This document shows, one piece after another, positions 1 to 7,512 of a stretch of DNA of 64,000 nt. Origin of the DNA: Sphingobacterium sp. SRCM116780 (lineage in GTDB: Bacteria; Bacteroidota; Bacteroidia; Sphingobacteriales; Sphingobacteriaceae); NCBI RefSeq assembly GCF_021442025.1, contig NZ_CP090446.1:3720001-3784000 (forward strand), written 5' to 3'. The notes beneath the pieces were generated by a model. That model was not told where the DNA came from. It did not search any database and saw only the letters and a list, made by a program, of their open reading frames with translations. The translations under genes and the position numbers were made by a program. Positions within the stretch are counted from its first letter, which is position 1, and every line of letters begins with the position of its first letter.

Positions 1-465
1 GCAAAAGCTTTTCAATTTTTAACGCATGGATACGATATCGATCCAGCTAAAGTATTGCAGGGTGCAATGTTTGAGGAAGACTATAGCCAAATGGTTGTCG
101 TAAAAGATATCGAAGTGTATTCGATGTGTGAGCATCACATGTTACCTTTCTTTGGCAAAGCACACATTGCCTATATTCCAAATGGTCATATCGTGGGACT
201 AAGCAAGATTCCTCGTGTCGTTGATATTTTTGCTCGGAGGCTGCAAGTACAGGAGCGTTTGACGAATGAAATTCGGGATTGTATTCAAGAAACTTTAGGA
301 GCGAAAGGTGTAGCTGTAGTGATGGAATGTAAACATATGTGCATGGCGATGCGCGGAATTCAAAAACAAAATTCTGTCACAACTACATCTGCTTTTACAG
401 GTGCGTTTCAAAACGATGTAACACGGTCAGAATTCTTAAGACTGATCACAGCAAAATTAACGTAA
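1..465 (+). CDS. folE: GTP cyclohydrolase I, C-terminal part (5' end outside window)
   Basis: This enzyme converts GTP to 7,8-dihydroneopterin triphosphate, the first step of folate and pterin synthesis in the cytosol. The reading frame is open from base 1, so the true start lies upstream. The zinc site is visible: [10 protein letters not shown] supplies Cys and His ligands and [10 protein letters not shown] supplies the second Cys. The [14 protein letters not shown] segment and the C-terminal [14 protein letters not shown] are typical of the bacterial FolE-I family. The annotated residues form most of the catalytic half. A strong terminator follows directly, so this is the last gene of its transcript. 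Very sure of the family. Confidence 0.97.
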   Translation, partial: AKAFQFLTHGYDIDPAKVLQGAMFEEDYSQMVVVKDIEVYSMCEHHMLPFFGKAHIAYIPNGHIVGLSKIPRVVDIFARRLQVQERLTNEIRDCIQETLGAKGVAVVMECKHMCMAMRGIQKQNSVTTTSAFTGAFQNDVTRSEFLRLITAKLT

Positions 466-490
466 TTCAATAAAATTCAATAAAAATTTG

Positions 491-526
491 AGTCCAACTT
501 TTGTAGAAAGGTTGGACTTTTTTTTC
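491..526 (+). terminator. Rho-independent terminator after folE
   Basis: An 8-bp perfect stem (AGTCCAAC with GTTGGACT) with a 12-base loop is followed by a run of T residues. It sits 26 bases after the folE stop codon. Confidence 0.9.
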
Positions 527-676
527 TTTAGGATTAAACCTTTTTAAAAAATAGTAATCTTAGAAAAGTGTTTTTCTGATAAATGAAGACAGGTGGCTCT
601 TTTTTGATGATATTTGTTGAAAGATTAATTGTCTGTATATCAGATGTTTAATTTTTATTTTTTCTAAATATAAATC

Positions 677-1333
677 ATGTTCAGTAATTTTGTTGTTATG
701 GACATTTGTAATGAGCAATTAGAATCCTACTTAGTCGACACATGTGATGAAGAATCTTCTTTGCTTAAAAGTGTCAATAGGGAAACTTATCTAAGGGAAA
801 CGATGCCACATATGTTGTCTGGCCATTATCAAGGAAGAGTGCTTGCAATGTTGAGTAAATTGGTAAATCCAAGTTCGATTTTGGAAATTGGTACGTTTAC
901 AGGATATGCGACACTTTGTCTCGCAGAGGGGCTGTGTAAAGGTGGCGTGTTACACACAATTGACATCAATGCTGAACAAGAAGAACGTGTTCAGGATTAC
1001 TTTGATCAATCAGACTATGCAACACAAATTAAGTATCACATTGGTGATGCCGCGGAAGTTATTCCAACGATTGAAGGCAACTTTGATCTTGTTTTTATAG
1101 ATGCAGATAAAAAGCGGAATCATTATTATTACGAATTGATTCTAGATAAAGTCCCGTCTGGGGGACTGATTTTAATAGATAATGTCTTGTGGAAAGGCAA
1201 AGTATTAAATGAAAATCCAGACAACCAAACAAAGCAAATCATAGATTTGAATGGACAATTAGCTCAGGACCAGCGAATCGAAAAGGTTTTATTACCAATT
1301 CGAGATGGACTTTTTGTATTACGCAAGAAGTAA
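677..1333 (+). CDS. SAM-dependent O-methyltransferase (family 3, COMT-like)
   Basis: A cytosolic class I methyltransferase of the caffeoyl-CoA/catechol O-methyltransferase type. The SAM-binding motif ILEIGTFTGYATLCLAEG is clear near residue 70. A metal-site Asp is expected in LVFIDADKKRNHYYYE, and the LILIDNVLWKGKV segment is also characteristic. The length of 218 aa (or 211) fits the family. An in-frame ATG at 698 is an equally plausible start because the residues between the two are not family-like. Substrate cannot be told from sequence. The next gene starts 22 bases downstream, so co-transcription with the glucosaminidases is possible. Confidence 0.92.
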   Translation: MFSNFVVMDICNEQLESYLVDTCDEESSLLKSVNRETYLRETMPHMLSGHYQGRVLAMLSKLVNPSSILEIGTFTGYATLCLAEGLCKGGVLHTIDINAEQEERVQDYFDQSDYATQIKYHIGDAAEVIPTIEGNFDLVFIDADKKRNHYYYELILDKVPSGGLILIDNVLWKGKVLNENPDNQTKQIIDLNGQLAQDQRIEKVLLPIRDGLFVLRKK

Positions 1334-1355
1334 TTAGTGAACTAAATGATTCTTT

Positions 1356-1883
1356 ATGAATTTAAAAACATTAAAAAACTATGTTGTTGTATTCGTTTTG
1401 ATCTTAAGTAGTTATTCTACTTTACTTGCTCAAAGCAATCAATTTTATATTGAAAAATACAGCCCCGTAGCACAAGAAATGATGCATGAACATGGTGTTC
1501 CTGCCTCCGTAATTTTAGCGATTGCTATGCACGAAAGTGGAAATGGTAAAAGCAGGATTGCAAAAAATCTAAATAATCACTTCGGTATTAAAGGAAAAAA
1601 TAATAGCAAAGTGATTCATTCAGCATATAAAGGTTATAAATCAGTTCTTGATTCTTATAATGACTTTATATCAATAGTCAAACGAAAGAAAACGACCAGC
1701 TCGCTTTTCGAAGAAAAGCGAGGAGAAGGCTACAGAGCTTGGGTCGGTGCTTTAGCAAAAGCTGGATATTCAACAACAAAAGATTGGTCTGCCAAAGTAA
1801 TCAGAACAATTGAAATGTACAATTTGGATAGTTATGACGACAATTCTTCAAGCAATTCCAAAAGACTTTCCTCTATAAAATAA
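1356..1883 (+). CDS. Exported GH73-like glucosaminidase
   Basis: A predicted peptidoglycan hydrolase that cleaves glycan strands in the periplasm. An N-terminal signal peptide ends near LLAQ (about residue 26). The rest of the 175 aa is one glucosaminidase domain. AIAMHESGNGKSRIAKNLNNHFGIKG carries the expected catalytic Glu in the HESG motif, and YRAWVGALAKAGYSTTKDW is the C-terminal signature. It lacks a LysM domain, unlike its downstream neighbour, with which it shares the same domain and a 14-base gap. The two probably arose by duplication. Compact length and single domain are usual for Bacteroidota members. Confidence 0.9.
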   Translation: MNLKTLKNYVVVFVLILSSYSTLLAQSNQFYIEKYSPVAQEMMHEHGVPASVILAIAMHESGNGKSRIAKNLNNHFGIKGKNNSKVIHSAYKGYKSVLDSYNDFISIVKRKKTTSSLFEEKRGEGYRAWVGALAKAGYSTTKDWSAKVIRTIEMYNLDSYDDNSSSNSKRLSSIK

Positions 1884-1897
1884 CTCCTCCTCCACAA

Positions 1898-2728
1898 ATG
1901 AAGAAACTTGCCTTTATACTATTTGCTTTTACAATTATATTTAGCTCATGCTCCTCCAAAAAAAGTACTATAAATAAAGGGAGTTCACATCAAAGTTCAA
2001 ACTCCAACACGAAACCCAATAAATCAAAACCATCTGCGTCTGGTAATGATTATGTCGAGAAGTATAAAGGAATTGCTATATCAGAAATGAATAAGTATGG
2101 TATTCCTGCAAGTATTAAATTGGCACAAGCATTACTAGAATCGGGTAATGGAAATAGTTTTCTGGCTACTGAAGCGAATAATCATTTTGGTATAAAATGT
2201 GGCGGCGTTTGGAAAGGGAAATCAATTACACGCCCAGACGATAAGATTGATGACTGCTTTAGAGTATATGACAACCCAGAACAGTCTTTTCGAGATCATT
2301 CCGAGTTTTTACTTCGTAAACGTTATTCTGATTTGTTTTCATTAGATAAAAACGATTACAAAGGTTGGGCAAAGGGGTTGAAGGCTGCGGGTTATGCAAC
2401 AAATCCGAAATATCCCGATTTACTGATTGATATGATTGAGAGATACGAACTTTACAAGTATGATCGTACAGAAACAGTTGTAGAGAAGGAAAAAAGAGAG
2501 GTAGTCGTTGAAAAAGAAATTGTTCAAAATACTGTGGAAACACCTCCTGCTGTTAAGACAGAGCAAATTAAAAGTCCTGTCGCCATGCGTATTCATGAAG
2601 TGAAGGCAAAAGAAACGGTATACTCTTTAAGTAAATTATATGGTATTACTGTTGATCAACTAACAGAATTGAATGGGTTGACAGACACAAACTTAGCCAT
2701 TGGACAGCTATTGGTGATTTCGAAGTAA
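1898..2728 (+). CDS. GH73-like glucosaminidase lipoprotein with C-terminal LysM domain
   Basis: A second peptidoglycan glucosaminidase in the same transcript. The signal peptide ends in a lipobox (FSSCSSKKS), so Cys is probably lipidated. A Ser/Asn/Lys-rich linker follows, then the catalytic domain at about residues 50-190 with AQALLESGNGNSFLATEANNHFGIKC, where the Glu of LESG is the candidate acid. After a charged linker rich in VEKE repeats, a LysM domain occupies the last 45 residues (VKAKETVYSLSKLYGITVDQ). LysM would anchor the enzyme on peptidoglycan. Total length 276 aa matches the usual lytic enzyme layout in this phylum. Confidence 0.93.
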   Translation: MKKLAFILFAFTIIFSSCSSKKSTINKGSSHQSSNSNTKPNKSKPSASGNDYVEKYKGIAISEMNKYGIPASIKLAQALLESGNGNSFLATEANNHFGIKCGGVWKGKSITRPDDKIDDCFRVYDNPEQSFRDHSEFLLRKRYSDLFSLDKNDYKGWAKGLKAAGYATNPKYPDLLIDMIERYELYKYDRTETVVEKEKREVVVEKEIVQNTVETPPAVKTEQIKSPVAMRIHEVKAKETVYSLSKLYGITVDQLTELNGLTDTNLAIGQLLVISK

Positions 2729-2785
2729 ACATCAAAAGATGTTAAATATTTCTCTTTTGACAACCTAAAACGTAGTTTTACGAGA

Positions 2786-3544
2786 GTGAAAACTCTGAAA
2801 AATATCTTTATACTAATTCTTTTGCTTGCGATGGCTCCTATAGCTTTTGCACAAAAGAAAATAGAGGGTATTGTTTCCGATCAACATACCAAACAAAGAA
2901 TATCTACTGTTTCAATAAGAAATACAAGAACCAAATCCATGGTTTTTAATAATACAAAAGGAGAATTTTCTATTTTTGCGGAAACTGGTGATACACTTAT
3001 TGCGACTTCGAAGGAATATTTTGCAGATACCTTACTTGTTAAAAATACAAATGTTATTTTGTTTCATTTGAGGCGGGAGTCTATTTATATAGATGAAGTC
3101 TCTGTTGTCGCTAAAAAAGATCCGGATGAAATATTGAAAAATGCGAGAATTGATTATGAAAAAGCTTTCCGGTTGTCAGAACCAGGAGATTTGTTCTCTG
3201 TGGGACAGAATGGGGCAGGACTAAGCATCAATTCAATTTATAGTCTTTTTAGTAGGGAGGCGAAAAATGCAAAAAGACTGAAAAAAATAATAGAGAATGA
3301 TTATAAGGATAATATTGTCGATTATAAGTTTTCAGAACAATTGGTTAGTCGCACAACGGGACTAACGGGTGACGAGTTAAATAAATTTAGAAGAATTTTT
3401 AGACCAAATTACTTTTTTATCGTCAGTTGTAATCAATATGAACTGACAAATTATATTAAAGAATGCTATCAGAAATATCAAAAGAATCCTTCTCATTATT
3501 TTATTGAGCCATTACCAACAATAAATCATAAATTAGTACCTTAA
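2786..3544 (+). CDS. Exported protein with carboxypeptidase-regulatory-like domain
   Basis: The product has a signal peptide ending AFAQ near residue 23. A short carboxypeptidase-D regulatory-like beta-sandwich follows (GIVSDQHTKQRISTVSIRNT, then NTKGEFSIFAETGDTLIATS), similar to the N-terminus of TonB receptors but without plug or barrel. The remaining 150 residues are mostly helical and charged, and I do not recognise them. The frame opens with GTG; no better ATG lies nearby. It sits between cell-wall hydrolases and a DUF3078-type barrel protein, so an envelope role is likely. A protein of the same layout occurs at 61960-62607. Confidence 0.75.
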   Translation: MKTLKNIFILILLLAMAPIAFAQKKIEGIVSDQHTKQRISTVSIRNTRTKSMVFNNTKGEFSIFAETGDTLIATSKEYFADTLLVKNTNVILFHLRRESIYIDEVSVVAKKDPDEILKNARIDYEKAFRLSEPGDLFSVGQNGAGLSINSIYSLFSREAKNAKRLKKIIENDYKDNIVDYKFSEQLVSRTTGLTGDELNKFRRIFRPNYFFIVSCNQYELTNYIKECYQKYQKNPSHYFIEPLPTINHKLVP

Positions 3545-3572
3545 TTAAGAAAAGAAAAAAGCGTTGCTTGAT

Positions 3573-4601
3573 ATGAAGTTACAATCCTTATTTGCCTTAT
3601 TAATTCTAGGCCTATCTTGTGGAACACTCCAAGCTCAGGTCAATTTGAAAGATCTAAGAGTTAAACCAGATTCTGTTATTTCAGACAGTAAACAAGAAAA
3701 TATTTCATTAAAAAATATTCGTCCTATTGTCCCAAAATTAGATTTGGAAGTTGATTATTGGAAACATTGGACTAGGTTTGGTATCATGGCCAATCAGGCG
3801 TATTTCAATGAAGATTGGACGGGTGGTGGAGTAAATTCATTAGCATTAGGATTTAATATTTACCATAAATCCGACTATACCCGAGATAATTTTAATTTCG
3901 TAACAGAGTTGGATCTGAAATATGGGAAAGTGAAAAACCGAGATCAGTTGGCTAAAAAGAGTAATGACCGCATATTTTGGGATAATAAGGTTTCATATAA
4001 ACTTTCAAAAAATTGGTCCTTATTTACTTCTCTCACCTTTGAATCACAATTTGATGTAGGTTATACTTATGGGGCTAAAGATGGACGAGATACGATATCA
4101 GCTACTGTTTCTGCTTTTATGGCTCCAGGCTATTTGACAGAGTCTCTGGGTCTTGAGTATAAACCAAGTAATGAGTTTTCTTTAAGATTAGGTACAGGCA
4201 CTGCAAGACAAACATTTATTTTAGATGACCGTATCAAACCGTTGACGATAGAAGAATATAGCCGTAAATATCCAGATCGCGATCCAATAGTGAAGGATCA
4301 AGAACAATATGGAGTTGAGGCAGGAAAAATGTTTAAAAATGATTTAGCTTTTCAGATAACCGCTAATTTAGATAAAAACATTACTAAAAATTTGAATATA
4401 AAAAGTAGATACAATCTCTTTGCTAATTATAATAAGATAAACGATCCAGCTCATCGATTAGATTTAACCTTAACAGCTAAAGTGACTTCATTAGTCAATG
4501 TATCACTCAATGGTATCGTTGTTTATGACTCAGATGTCGTAGCTCGCGTACAGGCAAGTGAAAGTTTAGCTTTGGGAATAACATACAGTTTGCCAAGATA
4601 A
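3573..4601 (+). CDS. DUF3078-type outer-membrane beta-barrel protein
   Basis: A 342-aa protein with signal peptide MKLQSLFALLILGLSCG ending TLQAQ. The body alternates polar and hydrophobic residues as in beta strands. WKHWTRFGIMANQAYFNEDW, with the following GGGVNSLALG, resembles the start of the DUF3078 family found in Bacteroidota. The C-terminal strand ends LALGITYSLPR, typical of an outer-membrane barrel. I placed the start at ATG 3573; a TTG nine bases upstream is in frame but less likely. Its last base overlaps the start of the amidase gene, so the two are translationally coupled. Function unknown. Confidence 0.82.
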   Translation: MKLQSLFALLILGLSCGTLQAQVNLKDLRVKPDSVISDSKQENISLKNIRPIVPKLDLEVDYWKHWTRFGIMANQAYFNEDWTGGGVNSLALGFNIYHKSDYTRDNFNFVTELDLKYGKVKNRDQLAKKSNDRIFWDNKVSYKLSKNWSLFTSLTFESQFDVGYTYGAKDGRDTISATVSAFMAPGYLTESLGLEYKPSNEFSLRLGTGTARQTFILDDRIKPLTIEEYSRKYPDRDPIVKDQEQYGVEAGKMFKNDLAFQITANLDKNITKNLNIKSRYNLFANYNKINDPAHRLDLTLTAKVTSLVNVSLNGIVVYDSDVVARVQASESLALGITYSLPR

Positions 4602-5479
4602 TGACCTTAAAGTATCTTATTTGCAGCCTACTGGTGCTTTGTGGGATCGGTTCTTTTACCTCCTGTAAAACGAAATCAAACACGACAAAAAATTTGACCA
4701 AACAAGCAATAGTTGCTCCTGTCAAAGTGGACACGATCATTAAAACGGTTATCATCCACGATACGATTCCGAAATTAAGTGTCGGCGAAAGTAAGGTATG
4801 GACATTGGGCAAGGCCGGTATACATGCAGGCATACGTCAGGAAACAGCTATACACTATGATATTCGTAAGCCAAATTATGTTATTATCCACCATACTTCA
4901 CAAAATAGTATCGACCAAACCATTCGTACCTTTCAGATTGAGCACACCAAAGTGAGTTCGCATTATGTCATAGGGCGTGATGGAACGACTATACAGATGT
5001 TGAATGATTATGTGCGGAGCTGGCATGCAGGTGTCTCCAAATGGGGCACACTTACAGATATGAATTCGATTTCTATTGGTATTGAGTTAGATAATAATGG
5101 AGAGGAAGCATTTCCTCAAGTTCAAATTGAGGCTTTAATGGTCTTATTAGATACCCTGAAAACGAATTATGGTATCCCTACAGCTAACTTTATCGGTCAT
5201 GGTGATGTTGCTCCTGCAAGGAAAAATGATCCAAGCAGTTATTTTCCATGGAAACAATTAGCCGATAGAGGATTCGGTATTTGGTATAATCCTGGAGAAC
5301 TAGTAACTCCTCCGGACAACTTTAATGCTATTGATGCATTAAAGATTATAGGTTATGATACGAGTAATTTGAAAGCCGCGATTATCGCATTTAAAAGAAA
5401 GTTTATCATCAATGATGTGAGTCCTACGCTAACCCCCTATGATAAGAGCATATTATATAATCTGTATCAAAAATATTAA
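4601..5479 (+). CDS. N-acetylmuramoyl-L-alanine amidase (Amidase_2/PGRP fold), lipoprotein
   Basis: Predicted to cleave the amide bond between MurNAc and the stem peptide. The signal peptide has a lipobox-like end (GSFTSCKTK). The zinc site is visible in YVIIHHTSQNSIDQT (first His), VRSWHAGVSKWG (second region) and NFIGHGDVAPARKNDPSSYF, where the His and the following Lys/Asp belong to the conserved amidase_2 signature. IGIELDNNG matches the central strand. Length of 292 aa fits AmiD-like enzymes. It closes a run of envelope genes and ends inside a shared terminator facing the symporter gene on the other strand. Confidence 0.93.
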   Translation: MTLKYLICSLLVLCGIGSFTSCKTKSNTTKNLTKQAIVAPVKVDTIIKTVIIHDTIPKLSVGESKVWTLGKAGIHAGIRQETAIHYDIRKPNYVIIHHTSQNSIDQTIRTFQIEHTKVSSHYVIGRDGTTIQMLNDYVRSWHAGVSKWGTLTDMNSISIGIELDNNGEEAFPQVQIEALMVLLDTLKTNYGIPTANFIGHGDVAPARKNDPSSYFPWKQLADRGFGIWYNPGELVTPPDNFNAIDALKIIGYDTSNLKAAIIAFKRKFIINDVSPTLTPYDKSILYNLYQKY

Positions 5480-5505
5480 AGCTATTCTGAGGAATGGCTT
5501 TTTTT
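5478..5505. terminator. Bidirectional terminator between convergent genes
   Basis: A 10-bp stem (AAAGCTATTC with GAATGGCTTT, one T-G pair) is flanked by A residues on the left and T residues on the right. It overlaps the stop codon region of the amidase gene and the last codons of the symporter gene. Confidence 0.8.
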
Positions 5506-7182
5506 ACGTCCCAACATTTCGATTAGAAAAGCAAGTAGCATAACGAATACACAGCCGATCACATTAAGCCATAGAAAGGCTATGAGATCCATTTTCCAAA
5601 TCACAAAAATAAAGACCTCGGTTAAGATTGCCGCATAGAAGACTGCCTTTCCGCCTATCTTTTTCATATAAAATGCTACGATAAAAATACCTAAGATCGT
5701 ACCATAGAATAGCGAACCTAAAATGTTGACCGCTTCGAGTAAATTACCAAGTTTACTTGCAAATAAAGCAATTGCTATAGAGAATATACCCCAGAATAAA
5801 GTCAATATTCTAGACCAGAAAAGATCTTGTTGCTCTGTAGAATTCTTGTTGATAAACCTTTTATAAATATCAACAGTGCTTGTAGAGGCCAAGGAATTAA
5901 GAGCGCTTGCTGTTGAACCCATAGAGGCGAGAAAGATAACGGCAATAAGAAGTCCAATTAGACCTTTTGGAAAAGTGCTCTTAACAAACGATAAGAATAT
6001 ATAGTTGTTATCATTCGTTTCAGCTTCTGGGTTATTTTTCTTGATTAATGCGATGACTTCACTTCTAATGTCATTTAGTTTATCGTCCGAATGCTTGATT
6101 GCTATTTTTGTTGCATCAATAGTAGATTGATTACCCGCATCAATTGCTGCAGTTAGTCGATTGATCGTTACCTTTTTTTCATTCGTAAGCAGTAGATGCT
6201 TCTGCTCTAGAGCATCATAAGAGCTGCTGTATTCACTTTGTTTTAATTTGTCTAGCTCAGTTTGATTGAAAAAAATAGGGGGACTGTGGTATTGATAATA
6301 CACAAAAACAAGAACCCCAATCAAGAGGATACAGAATTGCATGGGTATCTTCAATAATCCGTTCATCAAGAGACCTAACCTGCTTTCCTTTATGGATGAC
6401 CCAGTTAAGTATCGACCAACTTGACTTTGATCCGTTCCAAAATAAGAAAGCTGTAAGAAAAAACCACCGATAATACCTGTCCATACGGTATATTGATTGT
6501 TGAGGTCAAATGTAAAATCTATGGCATTCGTCTTCCCTGATTTTCCAGCAATGTGGAGCGCCTTATATAAACCAATATCTGCAGGTAAAAGTTGTACGAC
6601 AAGTATTCCTGCAACTAAAAGGGCTCCAAAAATAATGCTCATCTGCAACATCTGTGTATGTGATACCGCTTTAGTACCGCCATATGTCGTATAAATGACT
6701 ACGACACTTCCAATTAATAGCGTTGTGGTCGTTAGATTGATGTGTAAGATACTCGCAATAATCAAGGCTGGAGCAAAAATACTGATACCTGTTGATACTC
6801 CTCGTTGAATGAGGAATAAGAAAGCCGTGAGCCCTCTAGTTCGAATATCAAATCTTTGTTCTAGGAATTCGTAAGCTGTAAAAACACGGAGTTTATGAAA
6901 GATAGGAACAAAAGTAATACAGAGAACAATCATGGCCAAAGGAAGGCCAAAATAGAATTGAACAAAGCTCATCCCTGAACTATAAGCAAGTCCGGGAGCG
7001 GAAAGAAAGGTGATGGCACTTGCTTGAGTAGCCATCACCGAAAGTCCGACATGATACCAAGGCAAAGATTGATTGCCAAGTAGATATCCGTCAATATTTT
7101 TAATCCCCCTACTTTTGTATACGCCATAAAGGACAATCAACAAAAGAGTAAGGATAAGGACTACCCAATCTATTGTACTCAT
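5482..7182 (-). CDS. Sodium:solute symporter (SSS family)
   Basis: An inner-membrane secondary transporter of 566 aa with many hydrophobic helices. The family is recognised from DGYLLGNQSLPWYHVGLSVMATQASAITFLSAPG at the N-terminus, YTTYGGTKAVSHTQMLQ in the middle and FLASMGSTASALNSLASTSTVDIYKRF, the sodium-site region. A long charged loop at about residues 305-390 (TELDKLKQSEYSS and on) separates helices and is longer than in typical members. Substrate is not deducible. Its start overlaps the stop of a 39-aa membrane protein gene (ATGA overlap), suggesting a small partner subunit. PIG-L deacetylase and two small genes lie upstream on the same strand. Confidence 0.93.
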   Translation of the reverse strand: MSTIDWVVLILTLLLIVLYGVYKSRGIKNIDGYLLGNQSLPWYHVGLSVMATQASAITFLSAPGLAYSSGMSFVQFYFGLPLAMIVLCITFVPIFHKLRVFTAYEFLEQRFDIRTRGLTAFLFLIQRGVSTGISIFAPALIIASILHINLTTTTLLIGSVVVIYTTYGGTKAVSHTQMLQMSIIFGALLVAGILVVQLLPADIGLYKALHIAGKSGKTNAIDFTFDLNNQYTVWTGIIGGFFLQLSYFGTDQSQVGRYLTGSSIKESRLGLLMNGLLKIPMQFCILLIGVLVFVYYQYHSPPIFFNQTELDKLKQSEYSSSYDALEQKHLLLTNEKKVTINRLTAAIDAGNQSTIDATKIAIKHSDDKLNDIRSEVIALIKKNNPEAETNDNNYIFLSFVKSTFPKGLIGLLIAVIFLASMGSTASALNSLASTSTVDIYKRFINKNSTEQQDLFWSRILTLFWGIFSIAIALFASKLGNLLEAVNILGSLFYGTILGIFIVAFYMKKIGGKAVFYAAILTEVFIFVIWKMDLIAFLWLNVIGCVFVMLLAFLIEMLGRKKSHSSE

Positions 7183-7298
7183 GAAAAGTATTCCGTGAAT
7201 AAATAGAGCAATAGTATGACCACGATAAGGCTAAGCGCTACAAGAATATAAAAGCGTTTCCACCTTCGGTCTAAGGGAGTTATATCCCTATCTGTCAT
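7179..7298 (-). CDS. 39-aa single-helix membrane protein coupled to symporter
   Basis: This short frame reads MTDRDITPLDRRWKRF followed by one hydrophobic helix (ILVALSLIVVILLLYLF) and ends TEYFS. A positively charged segment before the helix predicts N-in topology. The stop codon overlaps the symporter start by four bases, and its own start lies inside the end of the upstream 66-aa gene, so the three are tightly coupled. Several known SSS transporters are paired with small membrane partners such as DUF485, DUF3311 or YhdT proteins; a similar role here is an inference. Confidence 0.7.
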   Translation of the reverse strand: MTDRDITPLDRRWKRFYILVALSLIVVILLLYLFTEYFS

Positions 7299-7488
7299 GT
7301 GGTTTTTGAGCGTAAAGAAAGCTGTTGAAAAAGATAGCAATAATTAATCCTATAACAGCTCCTCCTATAATACTTAAAAATGTTTCGTTTGCAGCGAATG
7401 AAATTAAAGCCCCAAATATCACACCGATTAATACGATTAATCCTTTTGGATTAGGTGTACATGAGCTGTTTTCAACTTGATTTTCCAT
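7288..7488 (-). CDS. 66-aa double-helix membrane protein
   Basis: The product has a short polar N-terminus with one Cys (ENSSCTPNPKG) and two glycine-rich hydrophobic helices (GLIVLIGVIFGALISFA and IIGGAVIGLIIAIFF). I do not recognise a named family. It overlaps the 39-aa gene by 11 bases and lies 24 bases downstream of the PIG-L deacetylase gene, so it belongs to the same transcript as the symporter. The glycine spacing suggests tight helix packing, perhaps as an oligomer or as a transporter partner. Confidence 0.65.
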   Translation of the reverse strand: MENQVENSSCTPNPKGLIVLIGVIFGALISFAANETFLSIIGGAVIGLIIAIFFNSFLYAQKPHDR

Positions 7489-7512
7489 TATATTATATGT
7501 TTATTATATGTT

